Shown: positions 17,884 through 26,869, counted from the first letter of the stretch. The stretch: DNA of 64,000 nucleotides from Glycomyces paridis (GCF_004912155.1 NZ_STGX01000004.1:1-64000); one strand, 5' to 3'. Notes: a model not told the origin generated them from the sequence alone. Numbers and translations: made by a program.

Positions 17884-18222
17884 GTGGAACTCGAAGCACT
17901 GCGACAGCAGGCACTGGAACTCGCCGACCGGTTCGACCGACTCAACGCCGCGCAGGGGCAGCAGCCTTGGGGCCCCAAGGACCTGATGCTCGGCCTCTCC
18001 GGCGACGTCGGCGACCTCGCCAAGGCGATCCAGGTCGCCGAGAACGCCCGCACCCTCCCCGGCACCTCGATCGAGCACGAGCTCGCCGACTGCCTCTGGT
18101 CCCTCCTGGTCCTCGCCGACCGCTACGGCATCGACCTCGAACAGGCCTTCACGACCCTGGTGGACGGCATGGGAGAACGGGTCGAGGCCAAGATCGCCGA
18201 AATCGAATCCGAGCCGTCCTAG
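17884..18222 (+). CDS. MazG-like NTP pyrophosphohydrolase
   Basis: 112 residues, all alpha. The C-terminal ELADCLWSLLVLADRYGIDL matches the second metal motif of MazG-like enzymes (E..D). The first motif, usually EExGE, reads GDVGD, so one Glu is Gly and two are Asp; activity may be altered. These enzymes hydrolyse aberrant NTPs to NMP and pyrophosphate. The GTG start at 17884 lies 33 bases after the tetR stop. The stop lies four bases from the convergent VapC stop. Confidence 0.8.
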   Translation: MELEALRQQALELADRFDRLNAAQGQQPWGPKDLMLGLSGDVGDLAKAIQVAENARTLPGTSIEHELADCLWSLLVLADRYGIDLEQAFTTLVDGMGERVEAKIAEIESEPS

Positions 18223-18226
18223 GCGG

Positions 18227-18640
18227 TCACAGGTCAGGCGGTGTGAGGAACTCGCATCGCGGCCCGTTGCTTCGGGTGAGCCGCAGGTCGGGCGTCAAGA
18301 GCGGCGCCCGCCGCCACTCGGCGACTGCTATGTACGAAGCGTCGTAGGAGGTAACGCTGCCGCGCAACTCCCAGACGCGATCCGCGATCACTGAGAACGG
18401 CTCCGTGTGGATCTCCATCGCCATCAGGTCTTGAAAGGCGATATTGGCCGTGGTTCCATCGATCCTGCCCCTGCGATGGTGCACCCGGATCTGATTGGCG
18501 ACCTCGTAGTGCACCATTTCGGAGGAATAGACGGTGTTGCCTCGAAGTCGTTCGCCGATCCACTCTCCTGTGCCCGCCCCGTCGATCAGAGCGAATAGCA
18601 GGGCCGAAGCGTCGACCGCCACGTTCTCCCCGGGGTTCAC
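18227..18640 (-). CDS. vapC: VapC-type PIN-domain toxin
   Basis: 137 residues. PIN-domain acidic residues are in place: Asp in VAVDASALLFAL, Glu in MVHYEVANQI, Asp in SYDASYIAVAE and Asp in LLTPDLRL. PIN toxins are magnesium-dependent RNases. The start is GTG 18640, overlapping the antitoxin stop as GTGA, so synthesis is coupled to the antitoxin. Base composition is visibly less GC-rich than the flanking genes, which fits recent transfer of the pair. Confidence 0.92.
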   Translation of the reverse strand: MNPGENVAVDASALLFALIDGAGTGEWIGERLRGNTVYSSEMVHYEVANQIRVHHRRGRIDGTTANIAFQDLMAMEIHTEPFSVIADRVWELRGSVTSYDASYIAVAEWRRAPLLTPDLRLTRSNGPRCEFLTPPDL

Positions 18641-18876
18641 CGGCGATCGGCGTCTCGTGCTTCGAGAACCTCTTCCACGGTCAAGCGCACACCCGAGTTT
18701 CGGGCGCGAACTCGTGCCCGCTCGATGACTTCATCGAGAGGAGGGCGTGCGACGAGGCTTCCAAGCTGGCTGAGCATGTACTCCTGCAAGGACTGCCTCT
18801 GACGGGCCGCGCGGGCGGCCAGTTCGTCGCGCCACTCGGCGGGCACGTGCCTGATGGTCATGCTGATTTCACTCAT
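18637..18876 (-). CDS. vapB: VapB/FitA-type antitoxin
   Basis: 79 residues. A ribbon-helix-helix N-terminus (ISMTIRHVPAEWRDELAARA) is followed by SLQEYMLSQL, typical of antitoxins paired with PIN toxins, and a C-terminal arm that would wrap the toxin. ATG 18876 is chosen because TATAAT lies exactly six bases upstream and there is no SD, so the ATG would be the 5' end of the message. An upstream ATG at 18915 would overlap hemB and is unlikely. The antitoxin stop overlaps the toxin start. Confidence 0.88.
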   Translation of the reverse strand: MSEISMTIRHVPAEWRDELAARAARQRQSLQEYMLSQLGSLVARPPLDEVIERARVRARNSGVRLTVEEVLEARDADRR

Positions 18877-18882
18877 GTCAGC

Positions 18883-18905
18883 ATTATAGCTGCAATGAAT
18901 GCAAA
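18883..18905 (-). promoter_or_regulatory. vapBC promoter and possible operator
   Basis: A perfect TATAAT (18888-18883) six bases before the vapB ATG. Just upstream, TGCAATGAATGCA (18891-18903) has two TGCA half-sites in an AT-rich patch, a plausible autoregulatory site for the VapBC complex. The hemB stop lies within this promoter region. Confidence 0.6.
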
Positions 18906-18911
18906 ATAACT

Positions 18912-19904
18912 TCACTTTAAGCGGAGCAGGGCCGCCGCGTCGAGGGCCGCGTAGGTGGCGATGATCCCGGCTCCGGCACGTTTGATGCTGGTGAGGGACT
19001 CCAGGATGGCCGCGTCGCGGTCGATCCAGCCGCGTTCGGCGGCGGCCACGATCTGGGCGTACTCGCCCGAGATGTGGTAGGCCGCAACGGGAACGGGACT
19101 GCGCTCCGCTGCCGCTCGCACGATGTCGAGGTACGGCAGCGCCGGTTTGACCATGACGATGTCGGCGCCCTGCTCGATGTCGAGGTCGATCTCAAGCAGC
19201 GCCTCGGTCGCGTTCGCCGAGTCCTGCTGGTAGGTGCGCCGGTCGCCTTGGAGCTGCGACTCGACCGCGTCGCGGAAGGGCCCGTAGAAGGCGCTGGCGT
19301 ACTTGGCGGCGTAGGCGAGGAGGCCGGTGTCGGTGTGGCCCGACTCGTCGAGGGCCGCGCGGACGTAGCCGATCTGGCCGTCCATCATGCCGGAGGCGCC
19401 GAGGAGGTCGGCGCCCGATTCGGCGAGGCAGCGGCCCATCTCGGCGTAGCGCGCCAGGCTGGCGTCGTTGTCGACGGCGCCGTCCTCGCGCAGGACGCCG
19501 CAGTGGCCGTGGTCGGTGAACTCGTCCAGGCACAGGTCCGGGATGAGCACGAGGTCGTCGCCGATCTCCTCGCGGATGGCGCGGGTCGTGACGTTGAGGA
19601 TGCCGTCGGGATCGGTCGCGCCCGAGCCGAGGGCGTCGCGCACCGCCGGGATCCCGAACGGCATGAGGCCGCCGATCCCCGCGCGGGCGGCCTCGACCGC
19701 GAGCTTGCGCGCCGAGTCGACGGAGTGCTGGTAGACCCCGGGCATGGAGGCGATCTCGACCGGTTCGGTCAGACCCTCCTTGACGAAGAGCGGGAGCACG
19801 AGGTCGGAGGGGTGGACGCGGGTCTCGGCCACGAGACGGCGAAGGGCCGCAGTGCGGCGCAGCCTCCGAGGTCGGATCACCGGGAGTTCGGAGCTGTTCG
19901 GCAC
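18912..19904 (-). CDS. hemB: Delta-aminolevulinic acid dehydratase (porphobilinogen synthase)
   Basis: 330 residues. The Schiff-base lysines are in [12 protein letters not shown] and [13 protein letters not shown]. The metal segment reads [14 protein letters not shown], where the middle zinc Cys is replaced by Asp, a form I recall in other actinobacteria, so metal preference may be mixed. It joins two aminolevulinate molecules into porphobilinogen. GTG 19904 has AGGAGG five bases upstream. It is the last gene of the rex-hemA-hemC-hemD-hemB series, 25 bases after hemD. Confidence 0.97.
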   Translation of the reverse strand: MPNSSELPVIRPRRLRRTAALRRLVAETRVHPSDLVLPLFVKEGLTEPVEIASMPGVYQHSVDSARKLAVEAARAGIGGLMPFGIPAVRDALGSGATDPDGILNVTTRAIREEIGDDLVLIPDLCLDEFTDHGHCGVLREDGAVDNDASLARYAEMGRCLAESGADLLGASGMMDGQIGYVRAALDESGHTDTGLLAYAAKYASAFYGPFRDAVESQLQGDRRTYQQDSANATEALLEIDLDIEQGADIVMVKPALPYLDIVRAAAERSPVPVAAYHISGEYAQIVAAAERGWIDRDAAILESLTSIKRAGAGIIATYAALDAAALLRLK

Positions 19905-19929
19905 TGCGGCCTCCTACTTTCTGGTAGCT

Positions 19930-21510
19930 CTAGCGGAACCTCAGGGCGGTGGGGCCCTGGACCTTCTGTCCGCGACGGGTCTTGATGGGTCCTTCGGCGA
20001 GGCGCTGCTTCAGCTCCGTCGCGTACTCCGCGAGCGCCTCGATGAGGTCGGGCACGGAGGCGTTCTCGGGCTTGGCGTCCACGCGGAGGCCGAACTCGGT
20101 GGCGGTGTCCGCGGTGGCCGGGCCGATGCAGGCGACGACGGTCCGCTGGTGCGGCTTCCCGGCGATGCCCACGAGGTTGCGCACCGTCGAGGACGAGGTG
20201 AACAGGACCGCGTCGAAGCCGCCGGACTTGATGGCGTCGCGGATGTCCGCGGCGGGCGGCGAGGCGCGCACGGTGCGGTAGGCGGTGACGTCGTCGACCT
20301 CCCAGCCGCGCTCGGACAGGCCCTGCACGAGGGTCTCCGTGGCGATGTCGGCGCGCGGCAGGAGCACGCGGCCGACCATGTCGAGGATCGGGTCGTGCGG
20401 CGGGAAGACCTCCAGGAGGCCCTCCGAGGACTGCTGCCCGGTCGGCAGGAGCTCGGGCTCGATGCCGAACTCGCGCACGGCGTCGGCGGTCGCCTCGCCG
20501 ATGCAGGCGATGCGCAGGCCGCCGAAGGCGCGGGCGTCGAGGCCGTGCTCCTTGAACTTCTCCCAGATGGCCTTCACCGAGTTCTGGCTGGTGAAGACGA
20601 TCCAGGCGTAGCGGCCGTCGACGAGGCCCTTGATGGCCCGCTCCATCTGGGCGGGCGTGCGCGGCGGCTCGACGGCGATGGTCGGGACCTCGCACGGGAT
20701 GGCGCCGTAGGCGCGCAGGCGCTCGGACATGATCCCGGCCTGCTCCTTGGTGCGCGGGATGAGGACCTTCCAGCCGTACAGCGGGCGCCCCTCCCACCAG
20801 GCCAGCTCGTGGCGGTCGTCGACGCCGGGGCCGATGGTGAGCACGACCTGCCCGGCGTAGCCGAGGGCCGCCTCCACGAAGGTGTCCACGGAGGACGTGG
20901 TGGTGTACTCGGTCTCGCCGGTCGCGTCGCCGGTCACGGCCACGGCGGTCTCGCCGGGGACGCCGCCGGAGAGGAGGATGTCGCGCAGGCTGGAGAGGTC
21001 GGAGACGTCGGCGGTGACGGTGAGCGAGCCGCGCTTGATCGCGTCGGCGATGACCAGCGGCTCGACGGAGGCGATGTCGTCGATCTCGATGACCGTGCGG
21101 ATCTCCCCGGGAGGCATGCCCGCGTAGACCGAGACGGCCTGCGCGTGGCTCATGCCGGGGATGACCTCGAAGCGGGCCTGCTCGGCGGAGGCGGCCTTGA
21201 TCTCGGCGCGCGCGAGGCGGTTGGGGTAGGCGTCGCCGACGATGAGGCGGGTGATGTGCTCGCCCTCGCGCGCGGCGGCGGCCATGAGCTTGCCCTGGTC
21301 GCTCGGGGAGGACTCGATGAGCTTGAGCCGCGTGTCGTCGCCGGCGATCTCCTTGGCGGCCTCGATGAGCGACTGGGGCAGCGACCGGTCGTAGTAGATC
21401 CGGTCGGCCTCGCGGATCGCGTCGAGGGCGCGCTTGGTCAGCAGTCCCGGGTCGCCTGGGCCGGTCCCCACGAAACGCACGCGGCCCACCGGCTTACGGG
21501 CACTGGTCAT
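19930..21510 (-). CDS. hemD: Fused uroporphyrinogen methyltransferase-like / uroporphyrinogen-III synthase
   Basis: 526 residues. The N-terminal half (about 1-245) is a tetrapyrrole-methylase fold starting with FVGTGPGDPGLLTKRAL. The C-terminal half (about 250-500) is HemD, with LIPRTKEQAGIMSERL, IVFTSQNSVKAI and VLFTSSSTVRNL. HemD closes hydroxymethylbilane into uroporphyrinogen III. The methylase half lacks the strict SUMT loop sequence in places, so its activity is uncertain. This fusion is usual in actinobacterial hem clusters. ATG 21510 has GGAGAG upstream; hemC ends 34 bases before it. Confidence 0.92.
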   Translation of the reverse strand: MTSARKPVGRVRFVGTGPGDPGLLTKRALDAIREADRIYYDRSLPQSLIEAAKEIAGDDTRLKLIESSPSDQGKLMAAAAREGEHITRLIVGDAYPNRLARAEIKAASAEQARFEVIPGMSHAQAVSVYAGMPPGEIRTVIEIDDIASVEPLVIADAIKRGSLTVTADVSDLSSLRDILLSGGVPGETAVAVTGDATGETEYTTTSSVDTFVEAALGYAGQVVLTIGPGVDDRHELAWWEGRPLYGWKVLIPRTKEQAGIMSERLRAYGAIPCEVPTIAVEPPRTPAQMERAIKGLVDGRYAWIVFTSQNSVKAIWEKFKEHGLDARAFGGLRIACIGEATADAVREFGIEPELLPTGQQSSEGLLEVFPPHDPILDMVGRVLLPRADIATETLVQGLSERGWEVDDVTAYRTVRASPPAADIRDAIKSGGFDAVLFTSSSTVRNLVGIAGKPHQRTVVACIGPATADTATEFGLRVDAKPENASVPDLIEALAEYATELKQRLAEGPIKTRRGQKVQGPTALRFR

Positions 21511-21544
21511 GTTCTCTCCATCAACAGTCGTCTGAGCTTGCGTC

Positions 21545-22486
21545 TTACTTCAGTAGTCGCTCGGCCCCGGCTTCGAGCAGGTCCTCGGCAAGCGCCCTCC
21601 CCACGGCGGCGGCACGGGCGGCCAGGTCGGCGCCGTCCGTCGCACCATTGTCGGGGAGCGCGGCGGTGGTCGAGAGCCGCTCGACGGCCGAGCCGTCCAC
21701 GGCGCCGACGAGTCCGCGCAGATACAGGTCGACCTCGCCGGGTTCGGCGCTTTCGGCGACATCGGCGAGTGCGGCGACGGGAGCGCTGCATCCGGCTTCG
21801 AGTCGTTGCAGAAGTGCGCGTTCGGCGGCGACGGCGGCCTGTGAGTACCGGTCGTTGAGCATACTTGAGATCCGCGCAGATGTCATGTCGGCTTTGCGGC
21901 ATTCGACCGCCAATGCCCCTTGTGCCGGAGCCGGAAGCATCACCAGCGGGTCCAGGTACTCCGTCACCTCCGCCTGGCGTCCGACCCGCTTCAGGCCGGC
22001 CGCAGCGAGGATCACACCATCGAGGTCGTCGCCGACGCGGGCGATGCGGGTGTCGATGTTCCCGCGGATCGGCACGCACTCGAAGCCGCGGCCCAGCGCG
22101 TTGAGCTGGGCGATGCGCCGAGGCGCGCCGGTGCCGATGCGGGCGCCGGGCCCCAGGTCGGCGAGGGTGCGGCCGTCGGCGGCGATGAGCACGTCCCGCG
22201 TGTCGGCGCGCGGCGGGACGCTGATGACGAGGTGCTCGGGCTGCGCGGTGGGCAGGTCCTTGTACGAGTGCACGGCGATGTCGATCTCGTCGCGTTCGAG
22301 CGCTTCGCGCAGCTGGTTGACGAAGACGCCGACGCCGAGCTGGGCGACGGGCACGGTGGTCCCGTCCCCTGTGGTCTTGATCTCCACGAGCTCGACCTGC
22401 TCGCCGGAGACGCGGGCGAGCTCCTCGGCGACCATGCCGCTCTGTGCGAGCGCGAGTTTCGATCCCCTGGTCCCGACTCGGATCAC
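21545..22486 (-). CDS. hemC: Hydroxymethylbilane synthase
   Basis: 313 residues. Hallmarks: GTRGSKLALAQ at the N-terminus, AVHSYKDLPT, GTGAPRRIAQL, LPAPAQGALAVE and the dipyrromethane-cofactor cysteine in LEAGCSAPVAA. It polymerises four porphobilinogens. GTG 22486 is 15 bases after the hemA stop, so the two are probably co-transcribed. Confidence 0.97.
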   Translation of the reverse strand: MIRVGTRGSKLALAQSGMVAEELARVSGEQVELVEIKTTGDGTTVPVAQLGVGVFVNQLREALERDEIDIAVHSYKDLPTAQPEHLVISVPPRADTRDVLIAADGRTLADLGPGARIGTGAPRRIAQLNALGRGFECVPIRGNIDTRIARVGDDLDGVILAAAGLKRVGRQAEVTEYLDPLVMLPAPAQGALAVECRKADMTSARISSMLNDRYSQAAVAAERALLQRLEAGCSAPVAALADVAESAEPGEVDLYLRGLVGAVDGSAVERLSTTAALPDNGATDGADLAARAAAVGRALAEDLLEAGAERLLK

Positions 22487-22501
22487 GGGTTGCTTCCCTT
22501 C

Positions 22502-24067
22502 TTAAGGCCGGTGCGGCGATGGCGCTCCCGGCTGCGGCGGGGCGGCGGTCTCTGCGAGGGCGGCGCCCCGGGGGCGCGCGTCGCCGGAGGCCGCAGCCTC
22601 CGGCAAGGGGACTCGGTCCCCTTGAGGCGCAATGGAATCGGCGGGAGCCGATCGGGGGGCGGGGGGTCCCGCCAGTGCGGTCGGCACCGCGGCGGACTCG
22701 ACCGCCGGGTTGACCTTGAGGGCCTCGGCGAGGTCGTGGACCCCGGCGACGGCGGCCCCGTCGAGCGCGAACAGGTCGCGCAGGGCGCGGGCGTAGTCGG
22801 GCGCGCCGGGCTGCCCGGCGAGCTCGCGTACGCGCACGGTGGGCTCGTGCAGGAGCCGCTGCACCACGCGGTGCACGGTGCGGGCGACCTCGGCGCGCTG
22901 GTCGTCGGAGAAGTCGCCCCGGCGGGCCACGCGCGAGAGCTCGGCGTCGACGATGTCGGCGGCGACGGCGCGCAGCGCGGCGACCGTGGGGGTCACGGCG
23001 TCGGCGCGGAGGCTGTCGGTGTAGGCCGCGATCTCCTCGGCGAGCAGGGCCTCGACCTCGGCGAGCGTCTCGGCGGCGGCACCGGCGGCGCCGCCCGCCA
23101 CGGGGTGCTCGGCGGCGCGGTCGCGCTGGATCTCGGCGATGCCGACGACGGTGACGCCGTCGAGGAGCGCCACCTCCTCGGCCACGTCCTTGGGCAGCGC
23201 GAGGTCGCACACGACCAGCGGCGCGGTGCGCCCGGCGAGGTGCGCGGCGCGCAGGATCGGCTCGGGCGAGGCGGTCGCGCACACCAGGAGGTCGACGTCG
23301 GCGGCGAGCGCGGCGAGGTCGTCGTAGTCGGCGGGGCGGGCGTCCCATTCGAGGGCGAGGCGCTCGGCCTTGCCCCGGTCGCGGTTGGCGACAGCGAGAG
23401 AGGCGACGCCCGCGCGGGCGAGGGTCGCGGTCGCGAGGCCGCCCATGGCCCCGGCGCCGACGACGGCGGCGCGGGCGCGCTTGAGCGCGCCGGAGTCGGG
23501 GTCGCCGGGCAGGTCGTTGCCTTCGAGCGCCCGTTCGGCGAGGGCGAGGGCGGCGGTGACGACCGAGGGCGCGGCGGCGTCCACGTCGGTCTCGGCGCGC
23601 ACCCGCTTGCCCACGCGCAGCGCCTGCTGGAACAGCTCGTGCAGGTGGCGGCCGACCTGGTCGGCCTCGCGCGCGGTCTCGTAGGCCTCGCGGAGCTGGC
23701 CGAGGATCTGCGGTTCGCCCGCGACCATCGAGTCGAGCCCGGCCGCGACGCGGAAGGCGTGGGCGACGGCGTCGGCGCCGTGGCGCACGTACCCGCAGGA
23801 GGCGAAGTCGAGGGCGGCTTCGGTCTCGGTGAGGCCCCAGACGCGGTGGAGCTCGTCGACGACGGCGGTCAGGCCGCCGTGGAAGGTCCCGGCGGTGGCG
23901 TAGACCTCGACGCGGTTGCAGGTCGAGAGCACCACGGCCTCCCGGATCTCGCCGCCGCGCAGGAGCGCGCGGGCGAGGTCGGCGGCGGCATCGGGGCCGA
24001 CGGCGAGCCGTTCGAGGGTCTCGACCGCGGCACTGCGATGCGAGATGCCGACTACCAGGAGGTTCAC
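22502..24067 (-). CDS. hemA: Glutamyl-tRNA reductase
   Basis: 521 residues. The catalytic Cys is in LSTCNRVEVY, the glutamyl-binding segment in GEPQILGQLREAY, and the NADPH domain in VVGAGAMGGLATATLARAG. It is the first committed step of C5 haem synthesis. The last 90 or so residues after VNPAVES are Ala/Pro-rich low complexity beyond the normal dimerisation domain, a lineage-specific tail. The start is GTG 24067, 27 bases after the rex stop. Confidence 0.96.
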   Translation of the reverse strand: MNLLVVGISHRSAAVETLERLAVGPDAAADLARALLRGGEIREAVVLSTCNRVEVYATAGTFHGGLTAVVDELHRVWGLTETEAALDFASCGYVRHGADAVAHAFRVAAGLDSMVAGEPQILGQLREAYETAREADQVGRHLHELFQQALRVGKRVRAETDVDAAAPSVVTAALALAERALEGNDLPGDPDSGALKRARAAVVGAGAMGGLATATLARAGVASLAVANRDRGKAERLALEWDARPADYDDLAALAADVDLLVCATASPEPILRAAHLAGRTAPLVVCDLALPKDVAEEVALLDGVTVVGIAEIQRDRAAEHPVAGGAAGAAAETLAEVEALLAEEIAAYTDSLRADAVTPTVAALRAVAADIVDAELSRVARRGDFSDDQRAEVARTVHRVVQRLLHEPTVRVRELAGQPGAPDYARALRDLFALDGAAVAGVHDLAEALKVNPAVESAAVPTALAGPPAPRSAPADSIAPQGDRVPLPEAAASGDARPRGAALAETAAPPQPGAPSPHRP

Positions 24068-24094
24068 TTCACCGTTCCCGTCTCTTCGGGTTGC

Positions 24095-24853
24095 TCATCT
24101 GCGTCTCCGCAGGCGGTCCTCGGGACCGGCCGACTGCCGTCCGGTCCTGCGATACTGCGCCGTCTCGGGCCCGAGCGTCTTGTGATGTTCGTGGAAGGAG
24201 AGGATCTGGAGCTCGACCGCCAGGTCGACCTTGCGGACGACCACGCCCTGCGGCACTGCGAGCACGCACGGCGCGAAGTTGAGAATGCTTGTGACACCAG
24301 CATCTACGAGAAGGTCCGCCACATGTTGGGCGGCCGCTCCGGGTGTGGCGATCACCCCTATGTTGATGCCTTCGTCACGTACGGCCCGCGCCAGGAGCGC
24401 CACGTCGCGCACCCTGATCCCGTCCAGGTCCCTCCCTATGATGCCCGGGTCGGCGTCGAAGAGGCCAACGATGTCGAAGCCGCGGTCGGAGAACCCGGGG
24501 TACCTGGCCAGGGCCTGCCCCAGGTGGCCCAGGCCGATGATGGCCACGCGCGAGTCCTTGGTGAGTCCGAGCACACCGGCGATGTGGGTGGCGAGGGCGG
24601 CGACGTCGTACCCGACGCCGCGCATCCCGGAGGCGCCGAGCTGGGAGAGGTCCTTGCGGAGCATCGCGGAGTTGACGCCCGTGGCGGCGGCGAGGGTCTC
24701 GGAGGAGACGGTCTCGACCCCGGACTCGGAGAGCGCGCCCAGGGCGCGCAGGTACTCGGGCAGGCGCCTGACCGTCGCGGCCGGGAGGTCGGCCGACGCG
24801 GCGGGCGGGCCGGCAGGGGCCCGGTGGTCAGTGCCTTCGCCGGTGGTGGTCAA
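24095..24853 (-). CDS. rex: Redox-sensing repressor Rex
   Basis: 252 residues. A winged-helix DNA-binding N-domain (about 25-90, with SSETLAAATGVNSAMLRKDLSQLG) and a Rossmann NAD(H) domain (IIGLGHLGQALARY) match Rex. It senses the NADH/NAD+ ratio and represses respiratory and haem genes. The start is TTG 24853, with GGAG at SD distance and no better in-frame start. In Streptomyces rex leads the hemACD operon and represses it; the order here is the same. I did not find a clean Rex operator upstream. Confidence 0.95.
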   Translation of the reverse strand: MTTTGEGTDHRAPAGPPAASADLPAATVRRLPEYLRALGALSESGVETVSSETLAAATGVNSAMLRKDLSQLGASGMRGVGYDVAALATHIAGVLGLTKDSRVAIIGLGHLGQALARYPGFSDRGFDIVGLFDADPGIIGRDLDGIRVRDVALLARAVRDEGINIGVIATPGAAAQHVADLLVDAGVTSILNFAPCVLAVPQGVVVRKVDLAVELQILSFHEHHKTLGPETAQYRRTGRQSAGPEDRLRRRR

Positions 24854-25325
24854 TGGTGGAACTCCAGGTCCGTCGGTTCCGTGCCGCCGTTCACCGGCGC
24901 GCCACTCAGCTTAGGGCCTGTCCTGTGAATCAGGGAGCGGCGGTATCCGAGTCCGTTCGTTCGCTCGCAAGGCGGAAGGCGGATCGGATACCGGTGTTGT
25001 ATCCGATTCGCCGACAACGCAGCGAGCGGGCGAACGGGCCGGATAGCGACCGGTCTGATTCGCAGGCCAGGCCCAAGGAGGTGGGCGGGGCGCGGACGCG
25101 CACAGACGGCGCTAACCCGGGGCGGGGGCGCACGGATACGGCGGCCCGCGGGACCGGTGCGGTACACCCCCGTAACACTGGGCGAAGCCCAGCTGTACCG
25201 AAGTCCGGTTGTTCCCGGCGAGCCGCCGTTGAGAATGATTTTGCACCGAAAATGCAGTCTTGCCCGTTAATCGGAGTTTTTCGGTGTGTCGAGGACGGCC
25301 CGGTTTGTCCGTTGACGGGGACCGG
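24854..25325. other. Gene-free region upstream of rex with inverted repeats
   Basis: No convincing gene. It holds a perfect 10-bp inverted repeat CGGTATCCGA (24941-24950) / TCGGATACCG (24984-24993) with a further GTATCCGA at 24999-25006. A hairpin CTGGGC-GAA-GCCCAG lies at 25178-25192. A Fur/Zur-like 7-1-7 element, TGAGAAT-G-ATTTTGC, lies at 25230-25244. Only a half-site like TGTGAA is seen for Rex (near 24924). All are motif resemblances. Confidence 0.4.
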
Positions 25326-25562
25326 TCAGGCCCGGAGGTCGCGGAGCAGCCGCGGGACGTCGACGTCCCAGTACCCGTGCTCGCGGCCGTCGAGCAGCAC
25401 CACCGGGAGCCGGTCGCCGTACTCGCGCGCCAGTGCCGCGTCGTGCGCGACGTCGACCTCCGACCACGCCTCGCCCGACTCGCGCGTCACCCGGTCGAGT
25501 GCCGCTCTCGCGTCGACGCACAGGTGGCAATCCCTTGTGGTCAGCAACGTCAGCCTGTTCAC
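25326..25562 (-). CDS. Glutaredoxin-like thiol protein (DUF836 type)
   Basis: 78 residues, thioredoxin fold, with the redox pair CHLC in LLTTRDCHLC and the cis-Pro loop DRLPVVLLDG. The family reduces disulphides or mixed disulphides; its partner is unknown. GTG 25562 has GAGGAG at the right distance, which fixes the start inside a longer ORF. A small glutaredoxin gene in this place beside rex and bldN is also my recollection of the Streptomyces order. Confidence 0.88.
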   Translation of the reverse strand: MNRLTLLTTRDCHLCVDARAALDRVTRESGEAWSEVDVAHDAALAREYGDRLPVVLLDGREHGYWDVDVPRLLRDLRA

Positions 25563-25916
25563 CCTGCTCCTCTCGCCCGCCGCCCCCATCGGGGGAACGC
25601 GGGGGCCGCGCAGGGATCGCACAATCTGTGCGACACCCTCTGTCATTCCTCGATCACTATTGAGCCATAACGGGTCCGCGAGCGCGGACCTCCGAACGTA
25701 TGGGGAGGTAATGGTGGGATTCCGCCCCCGCAACGAAGGGTACGCCGGCGCGCCGAGCCGTCGCCGACATCGACCCGGTCAAAGCCGTCACCGAACGCGA
25801 CACGCCGAACGCAAATCCGCGGCGAGGGCACTCCTGATTTCTAGACTCAGGCGGGTCAGTCCCTGCGGGACCCGATCGCATGACTCGGCCCGACCCCTCA
25901 CACGAGGAGGCCACTA
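25563..25916. other. Divergent promoter region of glutaredoxin gene and bldN
   Basis: No gene supported. A hairpin GGTCCGC-GAGC-GCGGACC lies at 25673-25690. The stretch nearest bldN ends in an SD (GAGGAGG) before GTG 25917. I looked for a BldD box, known to control bldN in Streptomyces, and found no match here. Confidence 0.4.
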
Positions 25917-26783
25917 GTGCCCGGTATTGCACCAGCCTTCGCCGGCCGAATCCACGGCCTGCACGCTTCGCCGAGCCCGCTCGCGAAGCGGGGCCAGGCA
26001 ATGTTCACAGCAGACACCGCCCCCTTCCTCCGCGCCCGCGCGATCGCCGAAGCGCTGGCGAACGTGCCGGCATCGACCTTCGAGGGGCTCAAGCAGGCCG
26101 TGTGGACGGTCCTGAGCCTCGACACCGGCACCGCCGAGCAGCACCAGGTGGGCGGCGGAGCCGCCTCCGGCGCGGCGGTCGGGGCCCCCGGCCGCGAGCA
26201 GCACGACGGCGACCAGGTCGACGGCGACGAGGTCGCCGATCTCGTGGCGCGCGCCCAGGACGGCGATCCGAGCGCGTTCGGGGAGATCTACGACCGCTAC
26301 AACGAGACGGTGTACCGCTACATCTACTTCCGCGTGAACAACGCGCAGCTCGCCGAGGACCTCGCGTCCGAGACGTTCCTGCGGGCGCTGCGGCGGATCT
26401 CCAGCTTCAGCTGGCAGGGCCGGGCCTTCGGGGCCTGGCTGGTGACGATCGCGCGGAACCTGGTCGTGGACCACTTCAAGTCCGGCCGGTACCGGCTGGA
26501 GATCGTCAAGCCGGACGTGCTGGGCGCCGACGCGCAGGAGACCGACCCGGCGACCTCGCCGGAGACGGCGGCGCTGGAGAAGCTCACGAACGCGACCCTG
26601 CTCACCGCGGTCAAGAAGCTCAACCCCGACCAGCAGGAGTGCATCGTGCTCCGGTTCCTCCAGGGGTTCACCGTGGCCGAGACCGCCCGCACGATGGGCA
26701 AGAACGAAGGAGCGGTCAAGGCGCTCCAGTACCGCGCCGTGCGCACCCTCGCGCGGCTGCTGCCGGACGGCTTCCGGGGCTGA
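25917..26783 (+). CDS. bldN: ECF sigma factor BldN with an N-terminal pro-sequence
   Basis: 288 residues. Sigma region 2 (about 105-170: FGEIYDRYNETVYRYIYFR and AEDLASETFLRALRRI) and region 4 (about 215-285: LNPDQQECIVLRFLQGFTV, KNEGAVKALQYRAVRTLARLL) match sigma-BldN closely. The first 100 or so residues are a poorly conserved extension. In Streptomyces sigma-BldN is made with such a pro-sequence and is trimmed to the active form. It directs genes for aerial growth. GTG 25917 has GAGGAGG upstream. The anti-sigma gene rsbN follows. Confidence 0.9.
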   Translation: MPGIAPAFAGRIHGLHASPSPLAKRGQAMFTADTAPFLRARAIAEALANVPASTFEGLKQAVWTVLSLDTGTAEQHQVGGGAASGAAVGAPGREQHDGDQVDGDEVADLVARAQDGDPSAFGEIYDRYNETVYRYIYFRVNNAQLAEDLASETFLRALRRISSFSWQGRAFGAWLVTIARNLVVDHFKSGRYRLEIVKPDVLGADAQETDPATSPETAALEKLTNATLLTAVKKLNPDQQECIVLRFLQGFTVAETARTMGKNEGAVKALQYRAVRTLARLLPDGFRG

Positions 26784-26851
26784 GGCCCCGGGGCGTCCCT
26801 CCGATCCCCCACCCGTTGACCGCCGCCGACCCCTTCCCGACGCTCAGGCTG

Positions 26852-26869
26852 CTGTCGGGAACCCGACAG
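26852..26869. promoter_or_regulatory. 16-18 bp palindrome after bldN
   Basis: CTGTCGGG-AA-CCCGACAG, perfect 8-bp arms and no T run, 69 bases after the bldN stop. The inner 16 bases match a second palindrome at 33654-33669 (TGTCGGG-TA-CCCGACA). The shared sequence favours a protein-binding site over a terminator. The rest of 26784-27126 holds the rsbN promoter and no gene. Confidence 0.5.

Noticed and set aside
18227..18876. Larger genomic island around VapBC
   Set aside because: Flanking MazG-like and hemB genes look native, and there are no integrase, tRNA or direct repeats at the edges.
21507..23348. 613-codon Arg-rich frame across hemC and hemA
   Set aside because: Out-of-frame reading of two well-conserved enzymes; no domain signature.
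25076..25320. Possible gene after AAGGAGGTGGG at 25076
   Set aside because: A good SD-like string, but the frame from GTG 25081 has no conserved sequence and runs antisense into the glutaredoxin-like gene.
24854..25325. Rex operator before rex
   Set aside because: Only a TGTGAA-like half-site near 24924 was found; no TTGTGAA-N4-TTCACAA-type palindrome.
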